64,000 nucleotides of DNA from Bacillota bacterium (GTDB lineage Bacteria > Bacillota > Clostridia > Lachnospirales > Lachnospiraceae). The notes under the pieces are model-generated. The model did no database searches. It was not told the DNA's origin and worked only from the letters and a program-made list of their open reading frames with translations. Made by a program: the position numbers and the translations under genes. Below are positions 26,064 through 35,699 of the stretch, piece after piece (position 1 is the first letter of the stretch; every line of letters starts with the position of its first letter). The stretch lies in NCBI GenBank assembly GCA_023439125.1, contig JAEXOU010000009.1, positions 1-64,000 of the forward strand. The letters run 5' to 3'.

Positions 26064-27263
26064 ATGGGAAGAGCTTTAATTATTGGAGCAGGTGGAGTGG
26101 CAAGTGTTGTTGTCCATAAATGTTGTCAAAACCATGAAGTTTTTGATGAGATCTGTATTGCAAGTAGAACGAAATCAAAATGTGATGCCTTAAAAGAAAA
26201 GCTTCAAGGCGGCAAGACAAAGATTACAACAGCACAAGTAAATGCCGATCACGTAGAAGAATTAATTGCATTAATCAATGATTATAAACCTGAGATTGTA
26301 ATTAATGTTGCATTACCTTATCAGGATCTTACAATTATGGATGCTTGTCTTGCTACAAAAACGAATTATCTTGATACAGCAAATTATGAACCAGAGGATA
26401 CAGCTAAATTTGAATACTCTTGGCAATGGGCATATCGGGAGCGCTTTGAAAAAGCAGGTATTACTGCAATTTTGGGAAGTGGATTTGATCCAGGCGTAAC
26501 CGGAGTATTTTCTGCTTATGCCTTAAAACATTATTTTGATGAAATTCATGAGATTGATATCTTAGATTGCAATGGTGGAGACCATGGTTATCCATTTGCT
26601 ACAAACTTTAATCCAGAGATTAACATTCGTGAAGTATCAGCGAAGGGCAGCTACTGGGAAAAAGGTCAATGGATCGAGACAGAGCCAATGGAGATTAAGA
26701 GAGTTTATGATTTTCCTGAAGTTGGCGAAAAAGATATGTATCTATTACATCATGAGGAACTGGAATCCTTAGGCTTAAACATCAAAGGAATTCAAAGAAT
26801 TCGCTTCTTTATGACTTTTGGACAAAGCTATCTCACTCATCTAAAATGTCTAGAAAATGTAGGCATGACATCAATCAAACCAATTGTTTATGAAGGTAAG
26901 GAGATTGTTCCGTTACAATTCTTAAAAGCAGTTTTACCTGATCCTGCATCCTTAGGTCCAAGAACGGTTGGAAAAACTAATATTGGCTGTATCTGTAAGG
27001 GTGTCAAAGATGGCAAGGAAGTACATTATTATGTTTATAATGTTTGTGACCATCAGGAGTGTTACAAAGAAGTTGGTTCTCAAGCAATTTCTTATACAAC
27101 AGGTGTTCCTGCTATGATTGGTGCAATGATGGTGATGACAGGAAAATGGAACAAACCAGGAGTATTTAATGTAGAAGAATTTGATCCAGATCCATTCATG
27201 GAAGCACTAAACGTATGGGGACTTCCTTGGAAAGAGTCATTTTCACCAAAATTAGTTGATTAG
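26064..27263 (+). CDS. Carboxynorspermidine/carboxyspermidine synthase
   Basis: A 399-residue saccharopine-dehydrogenase-like protein with an N-terminal Rossmann motif (ALIIGAGGVASVVVHKC). It sits directly upstream of the matching decarboxylase, so it most likely joins aspartate semialdehyde to putrescine (or diaminopropane) with NAD(P)H to form carboxyspermidine. The assignment rests on family plus context. Its stop touches the next gene. Confidence 0.88.
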   Translation: MGRALIIGAGGVASVVVHKCCQNHEVFDEICIASRTKSKCDALKEKLQGGKTKITTAQVNADHVEELIALINDYKPEIVINVALPYQDLTIMDACLATKTNYLDTANYEPEDTAKFEYSWQWAYRERFEKAGITAILGSGFDPGVTGVFSAYALKHYFDEIHEIDILDCNGGDHGYPFATNFNPEINIREVSAKGSYWEKGQWIETEPMEIKRVYDFPEVGEKDMYLLHHEELESLGLNIKGIQRIRFFMTFGQSYLTHLKCLENVGMTSIKPIVYEGKEIVPLQFLKAVLPDPASLGPRTVGKTNIGCICKGVKDGKEVHYYVYNVCDHQECYKEVGSQAISYTTGVPAMIGAMMVMTGKWNKPGVFNVEEFDPDPFMEALNVWGLPWKESFSPKLVD

Positions 27264-27272
27264 GTGATGGCG

Positions 27273-28421
27273 ATGACTAAGATGAAGATCGAGAACATAC
27301 CAACACCATCTTATGTTGTAGATGAAGCATTATTAATTCAAAACTTAGAGCTATTAAAAAGTATTATGGATCAGACCGGAGCAAAGATTTTACTTGCTCA
27401 AAAGGCCTTTTCGATGTATTATTTTTATCCGTTGATTCGTAAATACCTTGCAGGATCGACAGCCAGCTCCTATTTTGAAGCTAGATTAGGTTATGAGGAG
27501 ATGGGCGGAGAAGTACATATTTTTAACCCTGCTTATCGTGAGGATGACTTTCCAAAGATTTTATCACTCTGTGATCATATCGTTTTTAATACAATGGAAC
27601 AGGTAGACCAGTATTATGGGCAGATAAAAGAATATAATCAATCCTCAGAAAAGAAAGTTAGTATAGGCTTACGGATTAATCCAGAGTATTCTGAAGTTGA
27701 GGTAGAAATCTATAACCCTTGTGCCAAAGGCTCGCGTCTTGGAACAAAAGTTACTCAGCTTACGAAGGAAGATTTAAAACGTATTGATGGATTGCACTTT
27801 CACACAATGTGTGAACAAAACTCTGACGTTTTAGCACGAACACTTAATGTGATCGAAGAAAAATTTGGCTCTTACCTTTATGATATGAAATGGCTAAACT
27901 TTGGAGGAGGACATCATATTACGAAAAGCGATTATGATGTTTCTCAATTAATTGATTGTATCAATCATATGAAAAATAAATATAAGCTTCAGATTTATCT
28001 AGAACCTGGAGAAGCAGTTGCGCTAAATACAGGATTTCTTGTATCCAAGGTGCTTGACTTTAGTGGAGAGCAAAAGCAATGTGCTATCCTTGATACATCG
28101 GCAGCATGTCATATGCCAGATGTACTGGAGATGCCATATCGTCCTGAGATTATTGGAGCTTTTCTACCATCAGAAAAAAAATATACATATCGTCTTGGCG
28201 GACCAACTTGTTTATCGGGAGACATTATTGGTGATTACTCTTTTGATCATCCTTTAGAAAAAGGTGAAAGATTAATTTTTTGTGATATGGCAATTTATAG
28301 TATGGTTAAGAACAATACTTTTAATGGAATTAACCTTCCATCGATTTATGCACTTACGAAAGAAAAAGAACTAGTTTTAGTAAAAGAATTCGGTTACGAG
28401 GATTTTAAAAGAAGATTATAA
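27273..28421 (+). CDS. nspC: Carboxynorspermidine/carboxyspermidine decarboxylase
   Basis: A 382-residue PLP enzyme of the alanine-racemase-fold decarboxylases. The PLP lysine is likely in LLAQKAFSMYYFY, with the dimer-site motif CHMPDVLEMPYRPEI later. It would release CO2 from carboxyspermidine to give spermidine. The start at 27273 is preferred since AGGTG is 6 bases upstream; GTG 27264 and ATG 27267 are alternatives. It is the last gene of the cluster; family A copy 3 begins at its stop codon. Confidence 0.9.
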   Translation: MTKMKIENIPTPSYVVDEALLIQNLELLKSIMDQTGAKILLAQKAFSMYYFYPLIRKYLAGSTASSYFEARLGYEEMGGEVHIFNPAYREDDFPKILSLCDHIVFNTMEQVDQYYGQIKEYNQSSEKKVSIGLRINPEYSEVEVEIYNPCAKGSRLGTKVTQLTKEDLKRIDGLHFHTMCEQNSDVLARTLNVIEEKFGSYLYDMKWLNFGGGHHITKSDYDVSQLIDCINHMKNKYKLQIYLEPGEAVALNTGFLVSKVLDFSGEQKQCAILDTSAACHMPDVLEMPYRPEIIGAFLPSEKKYTYRLGGPTCLSGDIIGDYSFDHPLEKGERLIFCDMAIYSMVKNNTFNGINLPSIYALTKEKELVLVKEFGYEDFKRRL

Positions 28422-28623
28422 AGTATTTTGCACAAAGAAATGTTATGAATATGGGATGGCAAACATAATTTATCCGCAACACGCTTTCACTTGAATGAAG
28501 TTCGTAACGGTACGTAAGGGCCTAAAGTACAGGCCCAAAGTACCGACGACTTCATAACAGTGTGCTTCTAAATTATGTTTGCCATCCCATTTTTAGATAA
28601 GTTTATTTATGTATAAAATGACG
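28422..28623 (+). repeat. Repeat family A, copy 3 (full length)
   Basis: The left end is TATTTTGCACAAAG and the right end TGTATAAAATGACG. The inner arms GGGATGGCAAACATAA and TTATGTTTGCCATCCC remain perfectly paired, though both differ from copy 1 by one base (G28459, C28582). The central hairpin shows ACGGTACGTAAGGGCC and CAAAGTACCGACGACTTC. It has no ORF. The 534-base gap from 28422 holds this element, then the nrdD control region. Confidence 0.85.
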
Positions 28624-28672
28624 AATGAAATTATGAAAAGTACTTTTGACACCTTAAACTTTTATTCTAAAA

Positions 28673-28718
28673 ACACTATATATAGTTTTTTTCAAATTTT
28701 GTAAACAATATATAGTAG
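28673..28718 (+). promoter_or_regulatory. Tandem NrdR boxes
   Basis: ACACTATATATAGTTT (28673-28688) and AAACAATATATAGTAG (28703-28718) both fit the NrdR box pattern ACACWATATATWGTGT loosely to well. Their centres are 30 bp apart, so they face the same side of the helix, as NrdR pairs do. The second overlaps the -35 box, which implies repression of nrdD by NrdR when dATP is high. Confidence 0.8.
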
Positions 28719-28744
28719 ACTTATGCTTATATGTATGCTATAAT
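28716..28744 (+). promoter_or_regulatory. nrdD promoter
   Basis: TAGACT (28716-28721), a 17-base spacer and a perfect TATAAT (28739-28744). It overlaps the second NrdR box. Confidence 0.65.
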
Positions 28745-28823
28745 CTCAAAGTAAGAAGATAAGTAAACAGAGAAATCGTGACTGTGATTCAAACGAATCG
28801 AGCTACTTGTACGAATAACAGAG

Positions 28824-28851
28824 ATTTTGGTTGTTCCGCCAAAATTTTTTT
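28824..28851 (+). terminator. Terminator hairpin inside the nrdD leader
   Basis: ATTTTGG pairs with CCAAAAT across TTGTTCCG, followed by TTTTTT. It lies between the nrdD promoter and the start codon, so it could act as an attenuator. A small hairpin GATTC-AAAC-GAATC (28787-28800) precedes it. If the promoter is elsewhere, it is simply a terminator. Confidence 0.6.
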
Positions 28852-28955
28852 ACATTATATGAAAAGCACACTTTTGTTCTTCATCAGTAGACGATCGCAG
28901 CAAGATTATGAATTCATAAAATACGAAAGAAATGGAATCAGAAAGGAAGGACCAG

Positions 28956-31082
28956 ATGAAGGTTATCAAGCGTGATCAAAGAGTAGTAGACTATGATAGA
29001 AATAAAATACTCGTGGCAGTACGAAAAGCGAACAATGAAGTAGAGGAAAAAGAAAAAATTGAAGATTCTAAAATTGAAGGTATCATTGCTAGTATTGAAT
29101 TAATGAATAAGGATACGATGCAAGTAGAAGAGATTCAGGATATTATTGAGCAAAAGTTGATGGCAGAGGGAAAATTTACTCTTGCAAAAACATATATCAT
29201 TTATCGCTATACAAGAGAGTTAGTACGTAAAGCAAACACTACCGATGAGTCAATTATGAGCTTAATACGCCATAATAATAAAGAGGTAATGGAAGAAAAT
29301 TCGAATAAGAATGCAGTGATTGCATCTACTCAGCGAGATTTAATAGCAGGTGAGGTATCCAAAGATTTAACTCGAAGAATACTATTACCTGAAAAAATCA
29401 GCAAAGCTCATGATGAGGGTGTTCTTCATTTTCATGACGCTGATTACTTTCTACAGTCAATCTTTAATTGCTGTTTGATTAATATTAAAGATATGCTTGA
29501 GAACGGAACAGTTATGAATGGGAAATTAATCGAGAGTCCGAAGAGTTTCCAGGTAGCTTGTACTGTAATGACTCAAATTATCTCTGCTGTTGCAAGTAGC
29601 CAATATGGAGGGCAGTCTGTGGATATTCGCCATCTTGGCAAATATCTTCGAATTTCTGCCGAGAAATACAGAAAGCGCTATGCAAAGTTATTTGGTGGAC
29701 AGGCAACGAAAGAAGTTATTGAACAGTTTGTAAACGAAAGAGTACGCGATGAATTAACTTCTGGTGTTCAAACGATTCAATATCAGATTAATACGTTAAT
29801 GACTACGAATGGGCAATCTCCATTTGTTACATTATTCTTAAATCTTGATAAAGATGACGAATACATTGAAGAGAATGCAATGATTATAGAGGAAGTATTA
29901 CGTCAAAGACTACAAGGAATTAAAAATGAAAAAGGGGTTTATATTACTCCAGCTTTCCCTAAATTGATTTATGTTTTAGATGAGCATAATTGCTTAAATG
30001 GTGGAAAGTATGATTATATTACAAAGTTAGCAGTGCAATGTTCTGCAAAGCGACTATATCCAGACTATATCTCAGCTAAGAAGATGAGAGAAACTTATGA
30101 GGGAAATGTATTTAGCTGTATGGGTTGCCGTAGCTTTTTGTCACCTTGGAAGGATGAAAATGGAGAATATAAATTCGAAGGTCGATTTAATCAAGGAGTA
30201 GTAAGCATCAATTTGCCACAGATTGGTATTATAGCACAAGGTGATGAGGAACTCTTCTGGCAGCTATTAGAGGAGCGTCTTGCGCTCTGCTTTGAAGCTT
30301 TAATGTGCAGACATCATGCTCTGGAAGGAACAATCTCGGATGTAAGTCCAATTCATTGGCAATATGGTGCAATTGCTCGATTGAAAAAGGGTGAAACAAT
30401 CGATAAGCTGTTGCATGATGGTTACTCTACAATTTCTCTCGGTTACATTGGTCTCTATGAAGTGACAAAGCTTATGAAAGGTGTAAGTCATACGAATCCA
30501 GAAGGAACCGAGTTTGCACTTCGTTTAATGAAACGTTTAGAGGAAGCTACGAAAACTTGGAAGAAGGAAACAGGAATTGGTTTCGGTTTATATGGTACTC
30601 CAGCAGAATCTTTATGTTATCGCTTTGCACGTATCGATAAGGAACGCTTTGGCGTAATTGAAGATATTACGGATAAGGGATATTATACAAATTCCTATCA
30701 TGTTGATGTACGTGAAAAAATCGATGCCTTCTCTAAGTTTACGTTTGAGAGTCAATTCCAAAAGATTTCAACAGGTGGTGCGATTTCCTATGTTGAAATT
30801 CCAAATATGAGACATAACCTGGAAGCCTTAGAAGAAATCGTTAAATTTATCTATGATAATATTCAATATGCAGAATTTAATACGAAGTCCGATTATTGCC
30901 ATGTTTGTGGATTTGATGGAGAGATTACGATCAATGATCAACTAGAATGGGAATGTCCAAACTGTGGGAATAAAGAACACTCAAAAATGAATGTTACAAG
31001 AAGAACTTGCGGGTACTTAGGCGAGAATTTCTGGAATCAAGGTAAGACAAAAGAAATCAATGCGAGAGTATTGCATATATAA
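28956..31082 (+). CDS. nrdD: Anaerobic ribonucleoside-triphosphate reductase
   Basis: A 708-residue class III reductase that makes deoxynucleotides without oxygen. An ATP-cone occupies residues 1-95 (MKVIKRDQRVVDYDRNKI). The C-terminus has a zinc site (CHVCG and CPNCG) and the glycyl-radical motif RRTCGYLG with Gly686. The start at 28956 follows GGAAGGA; earlier in-frame ATG 28932 lacks a good site. Its activase nrdG lies 4 kb downstream. Confidence 0.97.
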   Translation: MKVIKRDQRVVDYDRNKILVAVRKANNEVEEKEKIEDSKIEGIIASIELMNKDTMQVEEIQDIIEQKLMAEGKFTLAKTYIIYRYTRELVRKANTTDESIMSLIRHNNKEVMEENSNKNAVIASTQRDLIAGEVSKDLTRRILLPEKISKAHDEGVLHFHDADYFLQSIFNCCLINIKDMLENGTVMNGKLIESPKSFQVACTVMTQIISAVASSQYGGQSVDIRHLGKYLRISAEKYRKRYAKLFGGQATKEVIEQFVNERVRDELTSGVQTIQYQINTLMTTNGQSPFVTLFLNLDKDDEYIEENAMIIEEVLRQRLQGIKNEKGVYITPAFPKLIYVLDEHNCLNGGKYDYITKLAVQCSAKRLYPDYISAKKMRETYEGNVFSCMGCRSFLSPWKDENGEYKFEGRFNQGVVSINLPQIGIIAQGDEELFWQLLEERLALCFEALMCRHHALEGTISDVSPIHWQYGAIARLKKGETIDKLLHDGYSTISLGYIGLYEVTKLMKGVSHTNPEGTEFALRLMKRLEEATKTWKKETGIGFGLYGTPAESLCYRFARIDKERFGVIEDITDKGYYTNSYHVDVREKIDAFSKFTFESQFQKISTGGAISYVEIPNMRHNLEALEEIVKFIYDNIQYAEFNTKSDYCHVCGFDGEITINDQLEWECPNCGNKEHSKMNVTRRTCGYLGENFWNQGKTKEINARVLHI

Positions 31083-31121
31083 TTCTTAATTTATATCGGT
31101 GGTATTACAATTATACAAGAA

Positions 31122-31154
31122 GGTCAGAGACTTAGAAATCTCTGATCTTTTTTT
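31122..31154 (+). terminator. nrdD terminator
   Basis: GGTCAGAGA pairs with TCTCTGATC and is followed by seven T residues. In the gap 31083-31512 this is followed by a promoter (next feature) and otherwise nothing recognisable. Confidence 0.85.
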
Positions 31155-31312
31155 ATTATTCTCCTGTCATGAAAATTCCAATCGATATCAAGTTTGACTT
31201 GTTTAAAACTACGACTAAATACTATTATTTTCTAAATGAAAATTTATATGATCCTACTATGCCATAGAGATGGTTATGTAATAAAAAATTAACATTAGCA
31301 AGTGGAAAAATA

Positions 31313-31341
31313 TTGTATAAAATCAATATTTTATGTATAAT
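31313..31341 (+). promoter_or_regulatory. Promoter of the cysteine-peptidase-like lipoprotein
   Basis: TTGTAT (31313-31318), a 17-base spacer and TATAAT (31336-31341). Confidence 0.6.
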
Positions 31342-31512
31342 ATTAGTACAAAATGTATAAATATAGGTTTTTAGAAAGAAGGTGTATCTTAGGCAATAAG
31401 AATGCTAAAAGTTAAAGCGATACAAAAGAAAAACTTGTAAATTGAGAGGTAATGCAATTTATCCTTAATTACAGGAGATGATATGATACAACTAGGAATA
31501 AGGAGACTACAT

Positions 31513-33777
31513 ATGAGAAAAAAATTATTAAAACTTCTAACGTTGTTGTTAACAGTATCTGTGTTAGTGTCTGGGTGTAGCATGTCTGTTCAAGATCCTC
31601 GTGACTATTCTGCTACCTATTATCACAATAATAATGATAGCTATAAAGACAACAATGATGACGATGAAGATGAGAGTGATGATGAACTTTGGGATGATGA
31701 GAATGACGAAGAGGAAGATACGGATGATGAGGATATAAACTACATAGAGCATTGGAACTTTTTCAATCACGATCTTGATTCTTTGGTAGGAGTGAAAGGT
31801 TACTATATGTCCAATGATGATTGGGCAAAACTTTTAACAGAACTTTCCGATACGGATAAAGAAAGTATTCTTCAGTCCATTGATATTAATCTAGAGAATC
31901 AAGATTCAGATCCGAAGGAATCGGGCGGGTCTTGTTATGGAATGTCAGCAATTGCCGCATTAGTAGATCGAAAAGCGTTACCTTTAGAAGAGTTAGAGAA
32001 GAGATCGGATGTGAATATAGAAGATTCTAAACATTACTTAGTTGATATTCAGTTAAATAAGAGTATCTTCTCAGCAATCAATTTTTATCATATTCAACAA
32101 TTTCTTACTCCGATTCAAAACGCCATGATTGATTTTCAGGTCAATTATAGCGAAACAGAACAGATTGAGATTCTAGCGGAAAATGCTAGTGAAGGTATCC
32201 CATTTTTGATTGCTTTTTTCTATAGGAACGAAGAAATTGAAGATGAAGCTAAAGATGTTTTATCTGGGCATGCAATCATTGGATACGATTTAGAAGATGG
32301 AGATTTTTTAGTATCTACACCGAGTGGTACAGTACAATATGATCATAGGGTATTAACCTATGACTGCTCAAATTTGTTTAACAAATACGGAGACTCTAAT
32401 CTATACTTTAACGATGATGGAGATTGGTGTATACCTGCGAGGAATATTCGCAGTACAGGAACCGATATTTCCAGTCCATATGATACGAATAATAATGCAA
32501 GGCTTGCAATTGTTATGTCTAATGATGATTATTTGAACATGATTGACATTGCAAGTGGTTCTGCATCCGAAGAGTATGGAACAAATGGAAATGCAGCGAT
32601 CATGGCAGAATTGAAACTAACAGCAAATAAATCTTATTATATTAAGTCAAGTTCAGGTAGCGTTTCCGTTAATAACGGTGTAATCACTGAATCAACTTAT
32701 ACAGAGAAAATAATTACTGAAGTACCTTTTGATGGCGAACATACCAATGAAACTCTTTTTGTATATATCCCTCAAAATGAAAAATACTACGAGGTGAAAA
32801 CTGAGGAAAACCTTGATTTTGCTATATATGTCGGTAATAGCTACATCGTAGCAAAAGCAGATTCTCCAGGAGAATTTAAGCTCAATAGTAGCGGGAACAT
32901 AGAGATAACTTGTGATAAGACTCCAACAAATTGTTCAGTAGAAATTACTACAAATGGCGATAATCCATATGGTATTGATGGATGCAATAAAGTTAAGATC
33001 AATCAATCGAATTCATCGAATATGATAATAACACCTTCTTTGAAGGGAATACAATTAGATGGGGATAGCCTAAATGATGTAACGATTGAAGGAACAGTTA
33101 ATTCAAATACGATTAAGCAAAATATAAGTTCAGTTGAAGACTCGATATTAATTAATACGAAAAGTGATGAAATCATTATTTCGGAAGATAAGAATAACGA
33201 TGGTAAATATGAAACCAATATAAGTGAAGTGAAAATACCAAAAGAGACGATAAAAGTTGAATTAAAGAATAAAACAGTTACATATAATGGGAAAACTCAA
33301 AATATTGGAAAGGCAGTTATTAGTGGAACGACAAATAATAAAGTAGGCTATCTCTATTATTCTGATAAGGCATGTACGAAGAGAATATCTTCTCATAAGG
33401 ATGTGGGAGTATATTATGTAAAAGCATACTTAATTAATGATAATGGTACCTATATTGAAAGTCCAATAGCGAAGTTAACAATAAAAAAGGCAGCAGCTGG
33501 GGTAAAGTTAAAGAAGAGTAGTTTTAATTTAAAGGCAACTGTTTTGAAAAAGACCTCAAGTAAAATAGAACTTACCTCAATCACTAAAGGAGGTAAAGTG
33601 ACTTATGCAAAAGTATCTGGTAATTCTAAAATAAAGGTTTCTAGCGATGGAAAAGTCACTGTGGGTAAAGGGTTGAAAAAAGGCACCTACAAAATCAAGC
33701 TGAATGTAAATGTGGGAGCTACAAAAAATTACAAAAAAACAACTAAAGCGATAACAATAAAGATTATTGTTAAATAA
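31513..33777 (+). CDS. Secreted lipoprotein with papain-like (C39-like) core and Ig-like tail
   Basis: A 754-residue lipoprotein: signal peptide with lipobox VSGC, then a strongly acidic Asp/Glu/Asn linker at about 45-85. A domain with Cys141 (GGSCYGMSA) and His253 (GHAIIGYD) follows, in the order of a papain-like or C39-type peptidase. A beta-rich middle and a C-terminal MBG/Ig-like part (KTVTYNGKTQN at about 595, then Lys/Thr-rich repeats) complete it. The peptidase role is inferred from the Cys/His pair only. The start at 31513 follows AAGGAG. It is probably co-transcribed with the next gene (31 bases apart). Confidence 0.75.
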   Translation: MRKKLLKLLTLLLTVSVLVSGCSMSVQDPRDYSATYYHNNNDSYKDNNDDDEDESDDELWDDENDEEEDTDDEDINYIEHWNFFNHDLDSLVGVKGYYMSNDDWAKLLTELSDTDKESILQSIDINLENQDSDPKESGGSCYGMSAIAALVDRKALPLEELEKRSDVNIEDSKHYLVDIQLNKSIFSAINFYHIQQFLTPIQNAMIDFQVNYSETEQIEILAENASEGIPFLIAFFYRNEEIEDEAKDVLSGHAIIGYDLEDGDFLVSTPSGTVQYDHRVLTYDCSNLFNKYGDSNLYFNDDGDWCIPARNIRSTGTDISSPYDTNNNARLAIVMSNDDYLNMIDIASGSASEEYGTNGNAAIMAELKLTANKSYYIKSSSGSVSVNNGVITESTYTEKIITEVPFDGEHTNETLFVYIPQNEKYYEVKTEENLDFAIYVGNSYIVAKADSPGEFKLNSSGNIEITCDKTPTNCSVEITTNGDNPYGIDGCNKVKINQSNSSNMIITPSLKGIQLDGDSLNDVTIEGTVNSNTIKQNISSVEDSILINTKSDEIIISEDKNNDGKYETNISEVKIPKETIKVELKNKTVTYNGKTQNIGKAVISGTTNNKVGYLYYSDKACTKRISSHKDVGVYYVKAYLINDNGTYIESPIAKLTIKKAAAGVKLKKSSFNLKATVLKKTSSKIELTSITKGGKVTYAKVSGNSKIKVSSDGKVTVGKGLKKGTYKIKLNVNVGATKNYKKTTKAITIKIIVK

Positions 33778-33808
33778 AAACGCTTAGTTGAAATATAAGG
33801 AGGCAATT

Positions 33809-34993
33809 ATGAAAACACTAAAGAAAATTGTTGCATTAATGTTAGCATTGACACTAGTATTAGTCTATGCTCCACCAGCGATGGCAGCTACGGATAACAC
33901 TGAAGTAAAATCAGCTGTCGATATTTCATCAGGGGGAAAAACGATCGATTTCGCGGAAGTAATGGATCAACGTAAGTATTATGTGTTCACTGCACAAGAG
34001 TCTGGATATGTTAGTTTTACTATCGCTAGAGAAGACTATAGCTCAACAGACCGTCCAAGATGGAATATGTATGTTTATGATGGAAGAATGAACCAAATTT
34101 GTAATGGTTATGCAGAAAATGAGTCATATACGTCACAAACATTAATGGCTAACAAAGGTGATACGTATTATCTAGAGGTATATGGATATAACAGAGCATC
34201 TACACAGATGACATATTATGTGCAAGCTAATTTTACAAGTTATGAATTTATAGAAATAGAAGATAATGATTCTTCTTCTGAGGCTACTAAGCTTGAAAAT
34301 GGTAATTTATATTTAGGCAATATGATTAGCTTTGACGATGTGGATTTTTATAAAATAACAGCTTCAAAGTCAGGAGTTTATACCATTCACTTCGATCGTC
34401 ATGAGTTTACATCAACAAACACATCAAAATGGTATTTTGCATTGTATGATTCCAATATGAATCAGCTCTATGAAAGTGATACTTATAACAATAAAGAAGA
34501 TGGAATTAATGTTAATTATGTATTAGCTAAGGGAAAATCTATTTATGTAAGGATAAAAAATTGCAGTTCATCTATTGGTGAAACTTATGAAATAAAAACA
34601 ACATTTAATAAAAAAACTTACATTGAAACAGAAAAGAACGATGATTTTTCAACAGCTGATACAGTGAAATTATCTAAGGTTTACTGTGGAGTATTAGCAG
34701 AAAGTGGAACAAAAGCAGCGGATTATTTTGTGTTCAAGGCAGAGAAATCAGGTACATATAAAATAACGTTCTCGTTGGCAAAAGATCTCACTTATGCACA
34801 AAAGATTACGGTATATGATGCCTCACATAAGGAGATAAAAACTAGCGATAAAATTTACAAGAATGGCTCCATCAGCTTTAAAGCTAATAAGGGAAAGAAA
34901 TATTATATCTCAGTAAAACATGCCGATGGAAGTATATTTGGGGGCTATAATGTTGGTATTCTGTACAAATTAAAGGTTGCAAAGAAGAAATAG
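33809..34993 (+). CDS. Secreted protein with three PPC-like beta domains
   Basis: A 394-residue exported protein with a classical signal peptide ending in AMA. Three repeats of roughly 115 residues begin near 30, 145 and 270, each with a pattern like VDFYKITASKSGVYTIHF or ADYFVFKAEKSGTYKITF, resembling bacterial pre-peptidase C-terminal (PPC) domains. No catalytic domain is present, so it may bind sugars or proteins at the cell surface. The start follows AAGGAGG. It sits behind the peptidase-like lipoprotein, possibly as a partner. Confidence 0.75.
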   Translation: MKTLKKIVALMLALTLVLVYAPPAMAATDNTEVKSAVDISSGGKTIDFAEVMDQRKYYVFTAQESGYVSFTIAREDYSSTDRPRWNMYVYDGRMNQICNGYAENESYTSQTLMANKGDTYYLEVYGYNRASTQMTYYVQANFTSYEFIEIEDNDSSSEATKLENGNLYLGNMISFDDVDFYKITASKSGVYTIHFDRHEFTSTNTSKWYFALYDSNMNQLYESDTYNNKEDGINVNYVLAKGKSIYVRIKNCSSSIGETYEIKTTFNKKTYIETEKNDDFSTADTVKLSKVYCGVLAESGTKAADYFVFKAEKSGTYKITFSLAKDLTYAQKITVYDASHKEIKTSDKIYKNGSISFKANKGKKYYISVKHADGSIFGGYNVGILYKLKVAKKK

Positions 34994-35020
34994 AGATAAT
35001 GTTAAATTTATATGGGATAG

Positions 35021-35044
35021 GGGCCTCTTTATAAGAGGCCTCTT
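35021..35044 (+). terminator. Terminator after the PPC-domain protein
   Basis: GGCCTCTT and AAGAGGCC form a GC-rich stem followed by TCTTG; the T-tract is short. Confidence 0.65.
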
Positions 35045-35160
35045 GTGATTTATAAATGTATTATTAGCTGGAAAAAATAGCAGAAAGGAAATAAAGAGGG
35101 TGTTCTATTTTATCTATCATTGTGTTAAAATTAATTTATCATTAGATTAGGAGCTTAACA

Positions 35161-35685
35161 ATGAATTATGCAACGATAAAGCCATGCGATGTAGCCAATG
35201 GACCTGGAGTTCGGGTTTCGTTGTTCGTGAGTGGATGTACGCATCGATGTAAAGGATGTTTCAATGAGATTGCTTGGGATTTTGACTATGGAACTCCATT
35301 TACGCAAGAGACAATTGATTATATCATGAAGTGCTTAGAACCTTCTTATATACGGGGCATTACTTTATTAGGTGGAGAACCGTTTGAACTATCCAATCAA
35401 AAGGGATTATTACCATTGTTAAGAAGGATTAAGGAAGTTTTTCCTCAGAAAGATATCTGGTGCTACAGTGGCTATTTATATGATCGCGATCTGCTAGAGG
35501 ACATGTGTCAAAAGCACGAAGAAACAAAAGAAATGCTTTCCTATCTGGACATTTTGGTCGATGGGGAGTTTGTTTTGGAGAAGAAAAATATCAATTTGCG
35601 TTTCAAAGGTTCTGAGAATCAGAGAATAATTAATGTAGTCGAATCACTAAAACAGAATTCCATTATTGAATGGGATGGAAACTAA
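35161..35685 (+). CDS. nrdG: Anaerobic ribonucleotide reductase activase (radical SAM)
   Basis: A 174-residue radical-SAM protein that installs the glycyl radical on NrdD. The CxxxCxxC cluster motif is Cys26-Cys30-Cys33 (GCTHRCKGC) and the SAM-binding GGE is in LLGGEPFE. Length is normal for NrdG. The usual partner nrdD is separated from it by two secreted-protein genes. AGGAG lies upstream. Confidence 0.95.
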   Translation: MNYATIKPCDVANGPGVRVSLFVSGCTHRCKGCFNEIAWDFDYGTPFTQETIDYIMKCLEPSYIRGITLLGGEPFELSNQKGLLPLLRRIKEVFPQKDIWCYSGYLYDRDLLEDMCQKHEETKEMLSYLDILVDGEFVLEKKNINLRFKGSENQRIINVVESLKQNSIIEWDGN

Positions 35686-35699
35686 TTTGGGGGTTAATC

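Noticed and set aside
28778..28975. 65-codon frame before nrdD
   Set aside because: It crosses the terminator hairpin and the nrdD ribosome site, begins with GTG without a Shine-Dalgarno, and its sequence is not protein-like.
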